This document shows positions 1 to 8,126 of a DNA stretch of 16,720 nt, piece by piece. The notes below the pieces were generated by a model. That model made no database searches, was not told where the DNA came from, and worked only from the letters and a program-made list of their open reading frames with translations. The DNA comes from Bacteroidota bacterium. GTDB taxonomy: Bacteria > Bacteroidota > Bacteroidia > Bacteroidales > UBA12481. Position 1 is the stretch's first letter. Every line of letters starts with the position of its first letter. The position numbers and the translations under genes were made by a program. The stretch lies in the NCBI GenBank assembly GCA_030592205.1, contig JAUVKA010000023.1, forward strand, positions 1 to 16,720, given 5' to 3'.

Positions 1-1248
1 CTCCTCATTAAGCTTTTTTTGTGAGTGGGTGATATTTCTACCTTCCCCGGCTTCCCCAAGGCCATAGCCCTTAATGGTGGAAGCAAGAATAACGGTGGGA
101 GCTCCCTTATGATTAACTGCCGCTTTGAAGGCATTGTAGATCTTGAGCGGATCATGACCTCCGCGCCGTAATTTCTTCAGCTGTTCATCTGAATAATGTT
201 CCACCATTTTCAGAGTTTCCTCATATTTCCCAAAGAAATCCTGACGAATAAAATCTCCGCTTGAAATAGTATATCGCTGACGATGACCATCAACAATCTC
301 AGCATGCCTCTTTGCCAGCTTGCCATCTGTATCTTTCTCAAACAAGGGATCCCAGTCTTGACCGTGGAGGACCTTTATAACATTCCAGCCTGCTCCATGG
401 AAAGCAGATTCAAGCTCCTGAACAACAGATCCGTTTCCTCTTACAGGTCCGTCTAAACGTTGAAGGTTGCAGTTAACTACGAAAATAAGGTTATCCAATT
501 CCTCACGAGAAGCAAGGGTAAGGGCACCCATGGATTCAGGTTCATCCATCTCTCCGTCACCGAGGAAAGCCCAAACTTTCCGGTCGGTTTTAGGAATCAA
601 GCCCTTATCTTCCATATACTGATTGAAGCGAGCCTGATAGATAGCCATAATGGGGCCTAGTCCCATGGAAACGGTGGGGAATTGCCAGTAATCCGACATC
701 GATCTTGGATGTGGATAAGAGGACAAACCTCCGCCCGGTTTCAGTTCTCGTCGGAAATTCTCCAGATCAGTTTCTGATAAACGTCCCTCCAGAAATGATC
801 GGGCATAAATCCCGGGAGCACCATGACCCTGGAAATATACAATATCCTGAGGCTGGCCATTGTCGCCACCGCGGAAGAAGTGGTTAAATCCAACCTCATA
901 AAGTGCAGCGCTGGAAGCAAAGGTAGAAATGTGTCCACCGATACCATCCTCTTCCTTATTCGCCCGAACTACCATAGCCATGGCATTCCAGCGAATAATG
1001 CTTTTTATTTTTCTTTCCAGTTCACGACTTCCCGGATAGGGGGATTCCTCACTTGCTGGAATAGTATTTAAATAGGGTGTGTTGCCCTGGTAAGTAAAAT
1101 CTATTCCTTTAATTTGAGACCGGGTTTGAAGGAGGAGAAGAATCTCTTTCGCACGCTCATGACCCTCATTTTCAATAATATAGTCCAGAGATTCTATCCA
1201 TTCTTTATTCTCAATCTCATGGATTTTGTTTTGTTCCTCGCTATTCAT
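1..1248 (-). CDS. aceE: Pyruvate dehydrogenase E1 component, homodimeric type (partial, 3' end outside window)
   Basis: Thiamine-diphosphate-dependent E1 of the pyruvate dehydrogenase complex, which decarboxylates pyruvate and passes the acetyl group to the lipoyl E2. The frame reads from an ATG at 1248 to base 1 without a stop, giving 416 residues of an expected ~880-890, so the C-terminal half lies outside. The translation follows E. coli AceE closely from memory: NTIPASEE, the SIIRWNAMAMVVRA stretch, the FNHFFRGGD region, FQGHGAPGIYARSFLEGRL, and SSYPHPRSMSDYWQFPTVSMGLGP (split here as two adjoining motifs). The ThDP motif is visible as FLGDGEMDEPE near residue 230 followed by VVNCNLQRLDGP near 258. 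RGGHDP and TIKGYGLG follow near the window edge. It is cytoplasmic. No companion E2/E3 gene is in view. A Bacteroidota-type promoter candidate lies 22 bases upstream of the start. Confidence 0.96.
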   Translation of the reverse strand, partial: MNSEEQNKIHEIENKEWIESLDYIIENEGHERAKEILLLLQTRSQIKGIDFTYQGNTPYLNTIPASEESPYPGSRELERKIKSIIRWNAMAMVVRANKEEDGIGGHISTFASSAALYEVGFNHFFRGGDNGQPQDIVYFQGHGAPGIYARSFLEGRLSETDLENFRRELKPGGGLSSYPHPRSMSDYWQFPTVSMGLGPIMAIYQARFNQYMEDKGLIPKTDRKVWAFLGDGEMDEPESMGALTLASREELDNLIFVVNCNLQRLDGPVRGNGSVVQELESAFHGAGWNVIKVLHGQDWDPLFEKDTDGKLAKRHAEIVDGHRQRYTISSGDFIRQDFFGKYEETLKMVEHYSDEQLKKLRRGGHDPLKIYNAFKAAVNHKGAPTVILASTIKGYGLGEAGEGRNITHSQKKLNEE

Positions 1249-1269
1249 ATGCTTTTAACAGTTTTTTTA

Positions 1270-1300
1270 CAAAAATGCTCGTATATGATATACACTCAAA
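1270..1300 (-). promoter_or_regulatory. Candidate promoter for aceE with embedded inverted repeat
   Basis: Read on the minus strand, TTTG (1300-1297) is followed after 19 bases by CATTTTTG (1277-1270), which matches the Bacteroidota -7 consensus TAnnTTTG except for the first base. The spacer contains GTATAT-N-ATATAC (1281-1293), a perfect inverted repeat placed between the two promoter boxes, where a repressor could bind. The -7 box ends 21 bases before the aceE start. The promoter is a pattern match only; the operator idea is inference. Confidence 0.5.
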
Positions 1301-1409
1301 ACGCCAGAAGGTTTCCGGCAAAGCAGTAAAAGTTAATTGGACTTAGGGAAAAAGGGTTCGGGACACAAAGGCTCTCTCGATAAATCGGGATCTCCGCTTT
1401 GCTCCGAAA

Positions 1410-1430
1410 GGCTCAAGGCTCAGGGCTCAA
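1410..1430. repeat. Heptamer tandem repeat, 3 units
   Basis: Three head-to-tail heptamers, GGCTCAA, GGCTCAG and GGCTCAA, occupy these bases. The period equals that of the arrays at 1561-1595 and 8907-8976, although the unit sequence is different. There is no reading frame across it and no obvious regulatory role. Confidence 0.75.
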
Positions 1431-1560
1431 GGAAGTTTAAGGTCTTAGGTATTATGTATTCAGGGATACTGATTACTTGAATTATCAGCGAGGCATCAAC
1501 TGGGCTAATACACGCGAAAAAATCTTTCCCTCTGTTCCCTGAGACAAAATATAAAGGCCT

Positions 1561-1595
1561 TCACTCGTCACTCGTCATTCGTCACTTGTCACTTT
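1561..1595. repeat. Heptamer tandem repeat, 5 units, forming the end of the methyltransferase gene
   Basis: Units on the plus strand are TCACTCG, TCACTCG, TCATTCG, TCACTTG and TCACTTT. Read on the minus strand the unit is GTGACGA-like, close to the GTTACGG unit of the array at 8907-8976 (shared form GTKACGR). The array supplies the last residues (VTSDE) and the TGA stop (1577-1575) of the methyltransferase gene, so a change of unit number would alter that C-terminus. Confidence 0.8.
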
Positions 1596-2729
1596 CTTCT
1601 TACTTCCGCGGTACAATTCGTACTTATTAAATCTGCATTCGAGGGCTCCGTTGAAGACTTTAATTTTTCTTGATGTTCTGAGTCCGATGAATTTCAGGGC
1701 TTCCATATTTGAGCTGATGATCCATGCATCCCATCCTTCAAAATGATGTTTAAGTCGAGTTCCGATTTCTTTATACAGAGGAATAATTTTGTCTATATGG
1801 TCCATGCGTTCTCCATAGGGTGGATTGATCATCATCAGACCGCTCTCATCTTTTGATTTAGATTCAAACAAATCCTCAATCTTAAGGGAAATGATGCTCC
1901 CTAATCCAGCACGGCGTACATTTCGTTTTGCATTAGTCATAGGTTTTAAATCTATGTCACGACCTAGAATTTTGCATTCAGGAGTAGTAATCCGGGATTC
2001 TGCTTCTTCTTTGAGTTTTTTCCAAAGGTCTTCATCAAAATCATTCCAGTTTTCAAAGCCGAAAGAACGTAATCTTCCAGGTGCATAATTTCCCGCAATC
2101 ATGGCTGCTTCGATAGGGATAGTACCTGAACCGCACATGGGATCCAGGAAGAGGCTTTTTTGATCCCAGCCGGAAAGGATGATCATTCCTGCTGCCAGCA
2201 CTTCGTTAATCGGAGCTTTGGCTGTATCCAAACGGTAACCCCTTTTACTGAGAGGTACTCCCGAGCTGTCCATGGAGAGAGTACAAAAGGTTTCGGCTAT
2301 ATGTATATTTATCCGAACATCAGGACTTATAGTATCAACAGATGGCCGGATTCCAAACTTCTCCCGGAAAAGGTCAGCTATAGCGTCTTTGGTTTTCAGA
2401 GCTGCATATTTGGAATGAGTGAAAGTTTCACTGTAGCAAACAGCATCAATAGCAAATGACTCTTTGAAGGTGAAATATTGATCCCAGGGAATCTTTTTCA
2501 CCTTTTGGTAAAGGTGGTCTATATTCCTCGCCTGAAAACGGGCTATGGGTTTAAGTATCTTGAGAGCAGTCCGGAGGTGTAAGTTGCTTTTATACAACGT
2601 TTCCTGATCTCCCTGGTATTTTACAGCCCGGTTAATGATTTGTATATCAATAGCACCTAAGGCAGTAAGCTCTTTACCCAGGATTTCTTCCAAACCGAAA
2701 AGAGTGGTGGCGACCATTTCAAAACTCAT
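1575..2729 (-). CDS. THUMP domain class I SAM-dependent RNA methyltransferase (RlmL-type)
   Basis: Likely transfers a methyl group from S-adenosylmethionine to N2 of a guanosine in 23S rRNA, as RlmL does. The 384-residue protein has an N-terminal ferredoxin-like/THUMP RNA-binding part (about 45-155), the SKRGYR motif (161-166) that joins it to the catalytic domain, the SAM-binding motif DPMCGSGT (196-203) and the catalytic INPPYGER motif (301-308) typical of N2-guanine or N6-adenine methylation. E. coli RlmKL is about 700 residues because it carries a second methyltransferase (RlmK); that half is missing here, as in many Bacteroidota and Firmicutes homologues (YpsC-like). The ATG at 2729 is followed by MSFEMVATTLFGLE, a typical family start. 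The final residues come from a heptamer repeat. It stands alone, divergent from the amidohydrolase gene. Confidence 0.93.
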   Translation of the reverse strand: MSFEMVATTLFGLEEILGKELTALGAIDIQIINRAVKYQGDQETLYKSNLHLRTALKILKPIARFQARNIDHLYQKVKKIPWDQYFTFKESFAIDAVCYSETFTHSKYAALKTKDAIADLFREKFGIRPSVDTISPDVRINIHIAETFCTLSMDSSGVPLSKRGYRLDTAKAPINEVLAAGMIILSGWDQKSLFLDPMCGSGTIPIEAAMIAGNYAPGRLRSFGFENWNDFDEDLWKKLKEEAESRITTPECKILGRDIDLKPMTNAKRNVRRAGLGSIISLKIEDLFESKSKDESGLMMINPPYGERMDHIDKIIPLYKEIGTRLKHHFEGWDAWIISSNMEALKFIGLRTSRKIKVFNGALECRFNKYELYRGSKKKVTSDE

Positions 2730-2840
2730 AAGAAATCTTTTTTAGGCTTTAAAGGTAGTTAATCGAGATCAAGAAGCTGATCCATTCGTGGTTTTTGAAA
2801 TTTTCGTAATTTAGATTTTCCAATCAAAGCTGAAGATACC

Positions 2841-3905
2841 ATGTTTTATAATTCCCATATCCACACCTTTATGGATGTTGATGTGCCACGCAAATTTCTG
2901 CCCTTGGCCCTGGTAAGATTACTTGCCACAAAAGCGGGAACGGCAATCATAGCAAGGATTCTTAATCTTCTCAATCCCTTTTCCGATAATGATATTTTTG
3001 ATCGATATGTGAAATTTTTGAAGACCGGTAAGCTTGGCTCTCAGGAAAAAATCTTCCGGCAATGTCAGAAATATTATCCCCGAAATTCCCGTTTTGTGGT
3101 TCTACCTATGGATATGAAATTTATGGGGGCCGGGGAAGTGCCCAGGCAATATGAGGATCAGCTTAAAGAATTAGGAGAGCTGGCGCAAAAATTACCGGAA
3201 GTGATACCTTTCATGCATATCGATCCCCGAAGGCCGGGAGTACTTGACTTATTAAAGAAGAATGTGGAGGATCTGGGATTCAAAGGGATCAAACTATATC
3301 CCCCTCTGGGATATTTCCCCTATGATGAGGATTTATACCCGGTTTATGAATATTGCCAGGCCCAAAATCTACCTGTTGTATCCCACTGCAGTCCTTTCAG
3401 TCAGGTTCATTTCCGTGGCAGCAGGAAGGATATGGCTGTCTTGCTGGCAAAATCAAATCATCCTATTGATATAAGGGGGAAGTCGAAAAAGGAACTATCT
3501 GATTATTTCACACATCCCTCTAATTATGAACCAATATTGAAAGACTTTCCTAAGCTCAGGATTTGTGCCGCTCATTTTGGTTCTGCTCACTACTGGAATG
3601 AATTCCTGACTAATCCTCAAGCCGGGAATAACTGGCTCAGGATTATAAGGGATATGATAGAAAAACATGAAAATTTCTATACCGATATTTCCTTCACCCT
3701 GAATAAACGGGCATTTTTCTCCCTGTTAAAGGTCTTGATGTTTGACGAAAAGATCAACAGGAAAATCCTCTTTGGTTCAGATTACTACATGGTAGAGACC
3801 AAAACCGATGAGCGCCGTTTCGGTATTGATCTTCGTGCCTTCCTGGGAAGGGATTATTTTAAGCTGATCTCAGTGGATAATCCCAAAAACTTTCTAGGAA
3901 TTTAG
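2841..3905 (+). CDS. Amidohydrolase-2 family metal-dependent hydrolase
   Basis: A 354-residue TIM-barrel hydrolase or decarboxylase of unknown substrate. Metal-ligand positions expected of the amidohydrolase superfamily are visible: HxH at residues 6 and 8 (NSHIHTF) on the first strand, GFKGIKLYPP (146-155), His182 in VVSHCSP, His245 in AAHFGS and Asp314 in FGSDYYM. No signal peptide is seen, so it is probably cytoplasmic. Family members include carboxylases/decarboxylases, lactonases and uncharacterised hydrolases, and the motifs do not decide between them. An insertion (about 30-75 and 185-225) makes it longer than minimal members. Its TAG stop overlaps the TAA stop of the convergent GH109-like gene (3902-3905 shared), leaving no room for a terminator between them. 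It is not clearly part of the neighbouring catabolic block. Confidence 0.85.
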   Translation: MFYNSHIHTFMDVDVPRKFLPLALVRLLATKAGTAIIARILNLLNPFSDNDIFDRYVKFLKTGKLGSQEKIFRQCQKYYPRNSRFVVLPMDMKFMGAGEVPRQYEDQLKELGELAQKLPEVIPFMHIDPRRPGVLDLLKKNVEDLGFKGIKLYPPLGYFPYDEDLYPVYEYCQAQNLPVVSHCSPFSQVHFRGSRKDMAVLLAKSNHPIDIRGKSKKELSDYFTHPSNYEPILKDFPKLRICAAHFGSAHYWNEFLTNPQAGNNWLRIIRDMIEKHENFYTDISFTLNKRAFFSLLKVLMFDEKINRKILFGSDYYMVETKTDERRFGIDLRAFLGRDYFKLISVDNPKNFLGI

Positions 3906-5206
3906 AGCGTAAAATATGGTTTATTGGTTTTCCATTTACCCCTGGTGAAATCAGGAACCTCGATTGATTTACTCCCCTTGGCAATGGAAATTTCCGATAA
4001 AGGCCCAATGGATGACATCAGCACCCCGTCGTAAAGACTAAGAGGCAATGCTGTTTTATTCCTGACAGCCTTCACAATCTGATTCAGCATCACCCCGTCG
4101 GCACCCCCGTGTCCGCCAAAAATATCTTTGGCAAACCTGTTTTGATATTTCTCATGGTAAGGAGGGAAGGGCTCCCAGCTGTGATATTGAGGACTGACGC
4201 CTGTCAGATATACAGCATCCCTTTGCTCATTGTAGATCCCCTTGGTACCCTGAATAGTCCAGCGGTTATCATAGGGCCGAGGTGACTGCATATCAAAATT
4301 AATCACAATGGTCTTTCCCATTTTGGTTTTGACTACTGTTGTGACAATATCTCCCTGCTTGTATTTTCTGTCGCCGTTTGGATGGCCGGGAAATTTTCTC
4401 TTGAAATACTCATTAATACTAAAGCTATCCGTTGCGGTTGATGTTAGGGTGTCATAGGCATCCCCGCAGTTGATATCCATCCAGCTTATTACAGGTCCCT
4501 GTTGATGTGTCGGATACTGAGCCCTATTATGCTCGATCAGGTATTTTGCTCCCCAGCGATCGTTCCCTGTGGCACGATCAAAATACCAATGGTCGATACA
4601 ATCATGTGAATAGGCACAGTGGGCATGGGTCATTGTGCCCAAAAGGCCTTCACGAATCATGTTCAGCACAGCCAGATTATCCGGACGGAAACTCCAGTTT
4701 TCCATCATCATGCATTCCACACCGGTTTCCTCATGTGTATCGATCAGCTCCCAGCATTCATCCAGAGAATAGGCTGCTGGAACTTCAACACAGGTATATT
4801 TTCCAGCTTTCATACCTGCTACTGCCATTGGTGTATGCAGGTCCCAGGGACTGGCAATAATCACAGCATCGAGGTCGTCTCTCTGAACCAGTTTTTCATA
4901 ATCGGTAACTCCCGAATAGCCTTCCGGTTTAGCTTGTCCGTGATCAGTAACGATTTTTTGAGCCGCCTTAAGAGCCACGGGATCAATATCGCAAACAGCA
5001 AGTATCTCTACTCCTTCAATTGAAAGGATGTTGTTCATAAGCCCGCGTCCTCGTCCGCCTGTACCAATAAAGCCAAACCTTACAGCTTTTAAAGGACCAG
5101 ATTTGTCGGTAAAAGCAATCAATGGAAGCGTACCGGCAATTCCCAAACCTGCCATCATGGTTGAATTTTTTCTGATAAAATCTCTTCGATTAATTTTATT
5201 TTTCAT
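3902..5206 (-). CDS. Tat-exported Gfo/Idh/MocA-fold protein, GH109-like (possible alpha-N-acetylgalactosaminidase)
   Basis: A 434-residue protein with a twin-arginine signal (NRRDFIRK, residues 6-13, then a hydrophobic stretch to about 32), so it is probably exported folded with bound NAD. The dinucleotide-binding motif is GFIGTGGRGRG (45-55). Canonical Gfo/Idh oxidoreductases have EKP with a catalytic lysine; here it is EVP (141-143). GH109 enzymes, which use NAD in an elimination-type glycoside hydrolysis, also lack that lysine. From memory the sequence tracks Elizabethkingia GH109: SSPW/ASPW, TGVxxMxxEN (161-170), YSHD (199-202), YPTHQQGP (231-238), MDINCG (243-248), KQGDIVTT, GHGGADG, and a C-terminal IPDFT/VPDFTRGKWK motif. 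The His of YPTH is one of the residues reported important in that family. It lies 15 bases behind the GHL10-like gene, in the same operon. Specificity for GalNAc is inference; another sugar is possible. Confidence 0.88.
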   Translation of the reverse strand: MKNKINRRDFIRKNSTMMAGLGIAGTLPLIAFTDKSGPLKAVRFGFIGTGGRGRGLMNNILSIEGVEILAVCDIDPVALKAAQKIVTDHGQAKPEGYSGVTDYEKLVQRDDLDAVIIASPWDLHTPMAVAGMKAGKYTCVEVPAAYSLDECWELIDTHEETGVECMMMENWSFRPDNLAVLNMIREGLLGTMTHAHCAYSHDCIDHWYFDRATGNDRWGAKYLIEHNRAQYPTHQQGPVISWMDINCGDAYDTLTSTATDSFSINEYFKRKFPGHPNGDRKYKQGDIVTTVVKTKMGKTIVINFDMQSPRPYDNRWTIQGTKGIYNEQRDAVYLTGVSPQYHSWEPFPPYHEKYQNRFAKDIFGGHGGADGVMLNQIVKAVRNKTALPLSLYDGVLMSSIGPLSEISIAKGSKSIEVPDFTRGKWKTNKPYFTL

Positions 5207-5221
5207 TTTTTTGGTTTTTGA

Positions 5222-6316
5222 TTATTGCTTATTCAAGGCTTTACCTAGCTCCTTCCATTGTTTTTTCGACATCTTGTTAGCATTAAAAAGACATATACCC
5301 TGCGCCCCGGCTTGTTTGGAGTACTCGACCACATCATCCATTTCTTCAGCATCTATCCAAACAGTAAAAATACCACTATAAAATGGGATTTTGCCATTTA
5401 GCGCATCAACTCCTTCTTTTGCAGCCTGTCCTACCCAACTCAGCGGTTCAAAATAATATTCATGGTAAATCATCGGCATAAGGGCATCGATTTTCCAATT
5501 AACCCAGTCCTGACGCACTAACTGTTTAGCTAGTTTTGGAGTTGGGAAAACCGCAGCCGAAAGCATTTTTCCCTCGGCATGTACAACATCATAAATATCA
5601 TTGACCAGGTTTGTGATAGAATTATATCTGAATTCCACCCAGTCTTTATTGTTTGCCGGATCCTCTATATCCATTGGATCAATCCCATGTTCTTGCTTGA
5701 ATTTTTCACGGCATACATCACAATAACAAAAATCAAATTCAGGATATTCTTTGTCTTGATTAAGATCGTATTTAGGCTGTATACCGACAGGTAAGATTAC
5801 ATCAGGGAAGCGAATATAATCAAGGTGAACCCCATCCAGAAATTCCATCTTTGCCAGTGATCGCATTTCTTCAATAAGATATTCGCGGGCCCCCTCACGG
5901 TTGGGACACAGCCATTTATATGAGGGGATATAAGGTGGTTTTTCCAAACAGGAAATACTTTCGCGACTTACCTGAAACCATTCGGGGTGTTCTTTTTCAA
6001 GATTTCTTCCTCCATGGATTTTGGTGGTTGGGATCCAAACGTGTACGCTAAGGCCTACCTTTTTAGCGATTTTCACTTTATGAGCAAATTCCTCCATAGG
6101 TTCTCCGCGAAGGAGTATCAAAAGGCCATCGATCCCTGAATCCTTTATCAATTGGAATTGTTTCTCCAATTTTTTATCCTTCACATCTCCTCTTAAGTAC
6201 ATCCATGCCCAATCGTATGTTTGTTTTGAGGAATATATAGATTGATTATCTTGTGAGATACATTGGGGACTGATTAAAAACAGGATCCCAAGCAGTAAAA
6301 GATGATGTTGTTTCAT
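5222..6316 (-). CDS. Secreted glycosidase-like protein (GHL10/YngK-type TIM barrel)
   Basis: A 364-residue protein beginning with a signal peptide (hydrophobic 6-18, likely cleaved after about CIS at 19-21; a lipobox is not convincing because the residues before Cys19 are SPQ). The TIM-barrel signatures of the glycosyl-hydrolase-like 10 group are present: GIDGLLILLRG (61-71), GLSVHVWIP (88-96), HPEWF (110-114), CPNREGAREYL (137-147) and DGVHLDYIRFPD (161-172), the likely acidic active-site strand, followed by PMIYHEYY (281-288). A CYCDVC cluster (197-202) is also typical of this subgroup and may form a disulfide or bind metal. It is probably periplasmic or surface exposed and acts on an unknown glycan. 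First gene of the minus-strand operon; its start is only 40 bases from the divergent symporter start. Confidence 0.85.
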   Translation of the reverse strand: MKQHHLLLLGILFLISPQCISQDNQSIYSSKQTYDWAWMYLRGDVKDKKLEKQFQLIKDSGIDGLLILLRGEPMEEFAHKVKIAKKVGLSVHVWIPTTKIHGGRNLEKEHPEWFQVSRESISCLEKPPYIPSYKWLCPNREGAREYLIEEMRSLAKMEFLDGVHLDYIRFPDVILPVGIQPKYDLNQDKEYPEFDFCYCDVCREKFKQEHGIDPMDIEDPANNKDWVEFRYNSITNLVNDIYDVVHAEGKMLSAAVFPTPKLAKQLVRQDWVNWKIDALMPMIYHEYYFEPLSWVGQAAKEGVDALNGKIPFYSGIFTVWIDAEEMDDVVEYSKQAGAQGICLFNANKMSKKQWKELGKALNKQ

Positions 6317-6356
6317 AATCTTGTTAATCGCTGTGGTTCTAAAAATACTAAATTAA
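6317..6356. promoter_or_regulatory. Short divergent control region of the catabolic block
   Basis: Only 40 bases separate the starts of the GHL10-like gene (-) and the symporter gene (+). Two divergent Bacteroidota promoters must overlap each other or extend into the coding sequences. A one-mismatch -7 box, TAATCTTG (6316-6323, +), is present but no -33 box is placed correctly for it, so I cannot assign the promoters. A single regulator bound here could control both arms. Confidence 0.4.
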
Positions 6357-8117
6357 ATGATCTCTTTTTTCGACTGGTCTGTCATTGCCATACTTTTGAT
6401 TTTTTCCCTTGGCATTGGACTGTATTTTTCCAAACAATCCTCTGGTCAGGGTACAGTAGGCTATTTTGCAGCCGGAAGAAATCTTCCCTGGTGGGCCATC
6501 GGTTTGTCGAATACAGCCACTTACCAATCAGGCGCAGGAGGATTTGTAATGCTGATCCTGACTTTCGGATTGGTAGGGAATTGGATATGGTGGGCCAGTT
6601 GGATAATATGGATGCCGCTCGTGGCTATTATCTGGGCACCCATGTGGCGGCGTATGAAAATAAGCACAACTGCTGAACTGATCACTCTGCGGTATGGTGG
6701 CAAAAAGGCTCTGGTTGCCAGAAAATCATATGCCTTTATCAGCTGCTTTGGTTTTGCCGTATTATTAATTGGCTATATCACGGGGTTTTTTGTCAAAACC
6801 CTGGCCCCGATCATAGAGCTCTCTGAGATTCAGGTCCTGATCGTTCTTGGAGGCATTGCGGTTATTTATACCATGTTTGGGGGGCTTACCGGGGTTGTTT
6901 ATGTTGATGTTATGCAATTTTTTTTCCTGCTGGCAGGAAGTTTTCTGTTCCTGTTTTTTGCAATGGATCAGGCAGGCGGATTGCATACGGTGGTTGAGAA
7001 GGTTACAGCTATCCGTCCCGATGCCTTGAAAATAGTACCGCCCTCTGAATCTTTTGGTATACCCTTATTGCTCATTCTTCTGCTCCAGGGATTCTTTTTT
7101 GCCGGTTCCCCAACCGCTGGCGAAGGGTCAACAGCCCAGCGGTTTATGGCAGCTAAATCTGAAAAGGAAGCAATGAAAGGTCAGCTTTTTAATACCTTTC
7201 TTGCCCTGTCGTTGAGGACGATACCATTGATAGGAATCGGGATTATATGTATGTCGCTTTTTATTACCCGAGATATGGCTGGTGGGATGGGTCAGGTTCC
7301 TGCCGGAATGACTGTCCTGGATGACCCGGTACATGCATGGGGCAGTCTTATCAACTGGACCAATATGCCTAACGGTCTGAGGGGTTTTCTGATTGCCATT
7401 GAGGTGGCGGCTTATTTGTCGACTTTAAGCACCCTCATTAACTGGGGTAGCAGCTTTGTTGTTAATGATCTCCTGCCGAAGAAGATGCTAAAAACTAAAA
7501 AACAGCAAATAAGAATCAGTCGCCTAAGCACCCTGCTTCTTTTCATCGGCTCGGGATTCGTAGCAGTCCTGTTTGTGGAGAATATGGTTAGCTGGTTTGT
7601 GTTTATTAATTCTGCAATGGTTGTCTTTCTTCTTCCCCTTTCCTGGTTCCGCTTCTTTTGGTGGAGATTCAACGGATGGGGTGAGCTGGCAGCTATTATT
7701 CTCGGACTGCCGCTTTCCGTGCTCGTATGGTTTGTGATGGACTATCAGGATAAATCGATGTGGCAGGGCCTGGCTATCTTGTTTGGACTAAGTTTTCTGG
7801 TTTTGATCCTTATCACCCTTCTCACTCCCCCGGAAGATAAAAGGCAGCTTAAAATATTTTATGATCGTTGTAAACCCATTGGCTGGTGGGGCCCGGTTCA
7901 TGATCGTTTAGGAGCTAAAGAAGTACCCAAAAGCCGTAATTTGCTAATCAATTCTGTGCTTGGTATTGGCACATCTTTGGGGCTGGTTTTATTCACTAAT
8001 GCATTATTTGCCGGAGAAACTCTGGTCTTGATCCTGGGTATAATATTAACTCTTGGATTAGGCTTCCTTCTGATTAGGAGCTTGCAGCATAAATCCGTAA
8101 ATTTCACTGATAAGTAA
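6357..8117 (+). CDS. Sodium:solute symporter (SSS family)
   Basis: A 586-residue inner-membrane transporter that should couple sodium entry to uptake of a sugar, sugar acid or other small organic solute. The N-terminal family hallmark FAAGRNLPWWAIGLS is at 37-51, followed by GAGGFVML (59-66). Further SSS features are AELITLRYGG near 103-112, YTMFGGLTGVVYVDVMQ near 171-187 and STLSTLINWGSSFVVNDL near 356-373. Hydrophobic segments suggest about 13 membrane helices, and the length is normal for the family. In this phylum such symporters often sit with glycoside hydrolases in small loci without SusC/SusD, which is the situation here. The ATG at 6357 is immediately followed by a typical membrane start. 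The DUF1355 gene begins nine bases after its stop, so they are co-transcribed. The substrate cannot be read from sequence. Confidence 0.94.
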   Translation: MISFFDWSVIAILLIFSLGIGLYFSKQSSGQGTVGYFAAGRNLPWWAIGLSNTATYQSGAGGFVMLILTFGLVGNWIWWASWIIWMPLVAIIWAPMWRRMKISTTAELITLRYGGKKALVARKSYAFISCFGFAVLLIGYITGFFVKTLAPIIELSEIQVLIVLGGIAVIYTMFGGLTGVVYVDVMQFFFLLAGSFLFLFFAMDQAGGLHTVVEKVTAIRPDALKIVPPSESFGIPLLLILLLQGFFFAGSPTAGEGSTAQRFMAAKSEKEAMKGQLFNTFLALSLRTIPLIGIGIICMSLFITRDMAGGMGQVPAGMTVLDDPVHAWGSLINWTNMPNGLRGFLIAIEVAAYLSTLSTLINWGSSFVVNDLLPKKMLKTKKQQIRISRLSTLLLFIGSGFVAVLFVENMVSWFVFINSAMVVFLLPLSWFRFFWWRFNGWGELAAIILGLPLSVLVWFVMDYQDKSMWQGLAILFGLSFLVLILITLLTPPEDKRQLKIFYDRCKPIGWWGPVHDRLGAKEVPKSRNLLINSVLGIGTSLGLVLFTNALFAGETLVLILGIILTLGLGFLLIRSLQHKSVNFTDK

Positions 8118-8126
8118 AATATTATT

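Larger units (their letters stand above)
1249..1574. other. Intergenic region between aceE and the rRNA methyltransferase gene
   Basis: No convincing gene is seen in this 326-base gap on either strand. It holds the aceE promoter candidate (1270-1300), a three-unit heptamer repeat (1410-1430) and the outer part of a five-unit heptamer repeat (1561-1595) that runs into the end of the methyltransferase gene. The rest (about 1302-1409 and 1431-1560) shows nothing I can name. Confidence 0.6.

Noticed and set aside
460..1329. Several plus-strand frames of 60-82 codons
   Set aside because: They are antisense to aceE or its promoter. The minus-strand aceE frame is open through the window edge and matches the family throughout.
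1575..2729. Bifunctional RlmKL
   Set aside because: The protein is 384 residues and ends after one methyltransferase domain; no second domain follows on this strand.
2730..2840. Bacteroidota promoter in the divergent gap before the amidohydrolase
   Set aside because: TAATTTAG is a one-mismatch -7 box but no -33 box is at the right distance, so I did not call it.
4507..5023. Two plus-strand open frames of 117 and 134 codons opposite the GH109-like gene
   Set aside because: Antisense to a strongly conserved coding region; Cys/His-rich low-sense translations typical of shadow frames.
6302..6676. 124-codon plus-strand frame overlapping the symporter start
   Set aside because: It runs in a different frame from the symporter, whose membrane-protein translation and motifs are clear.
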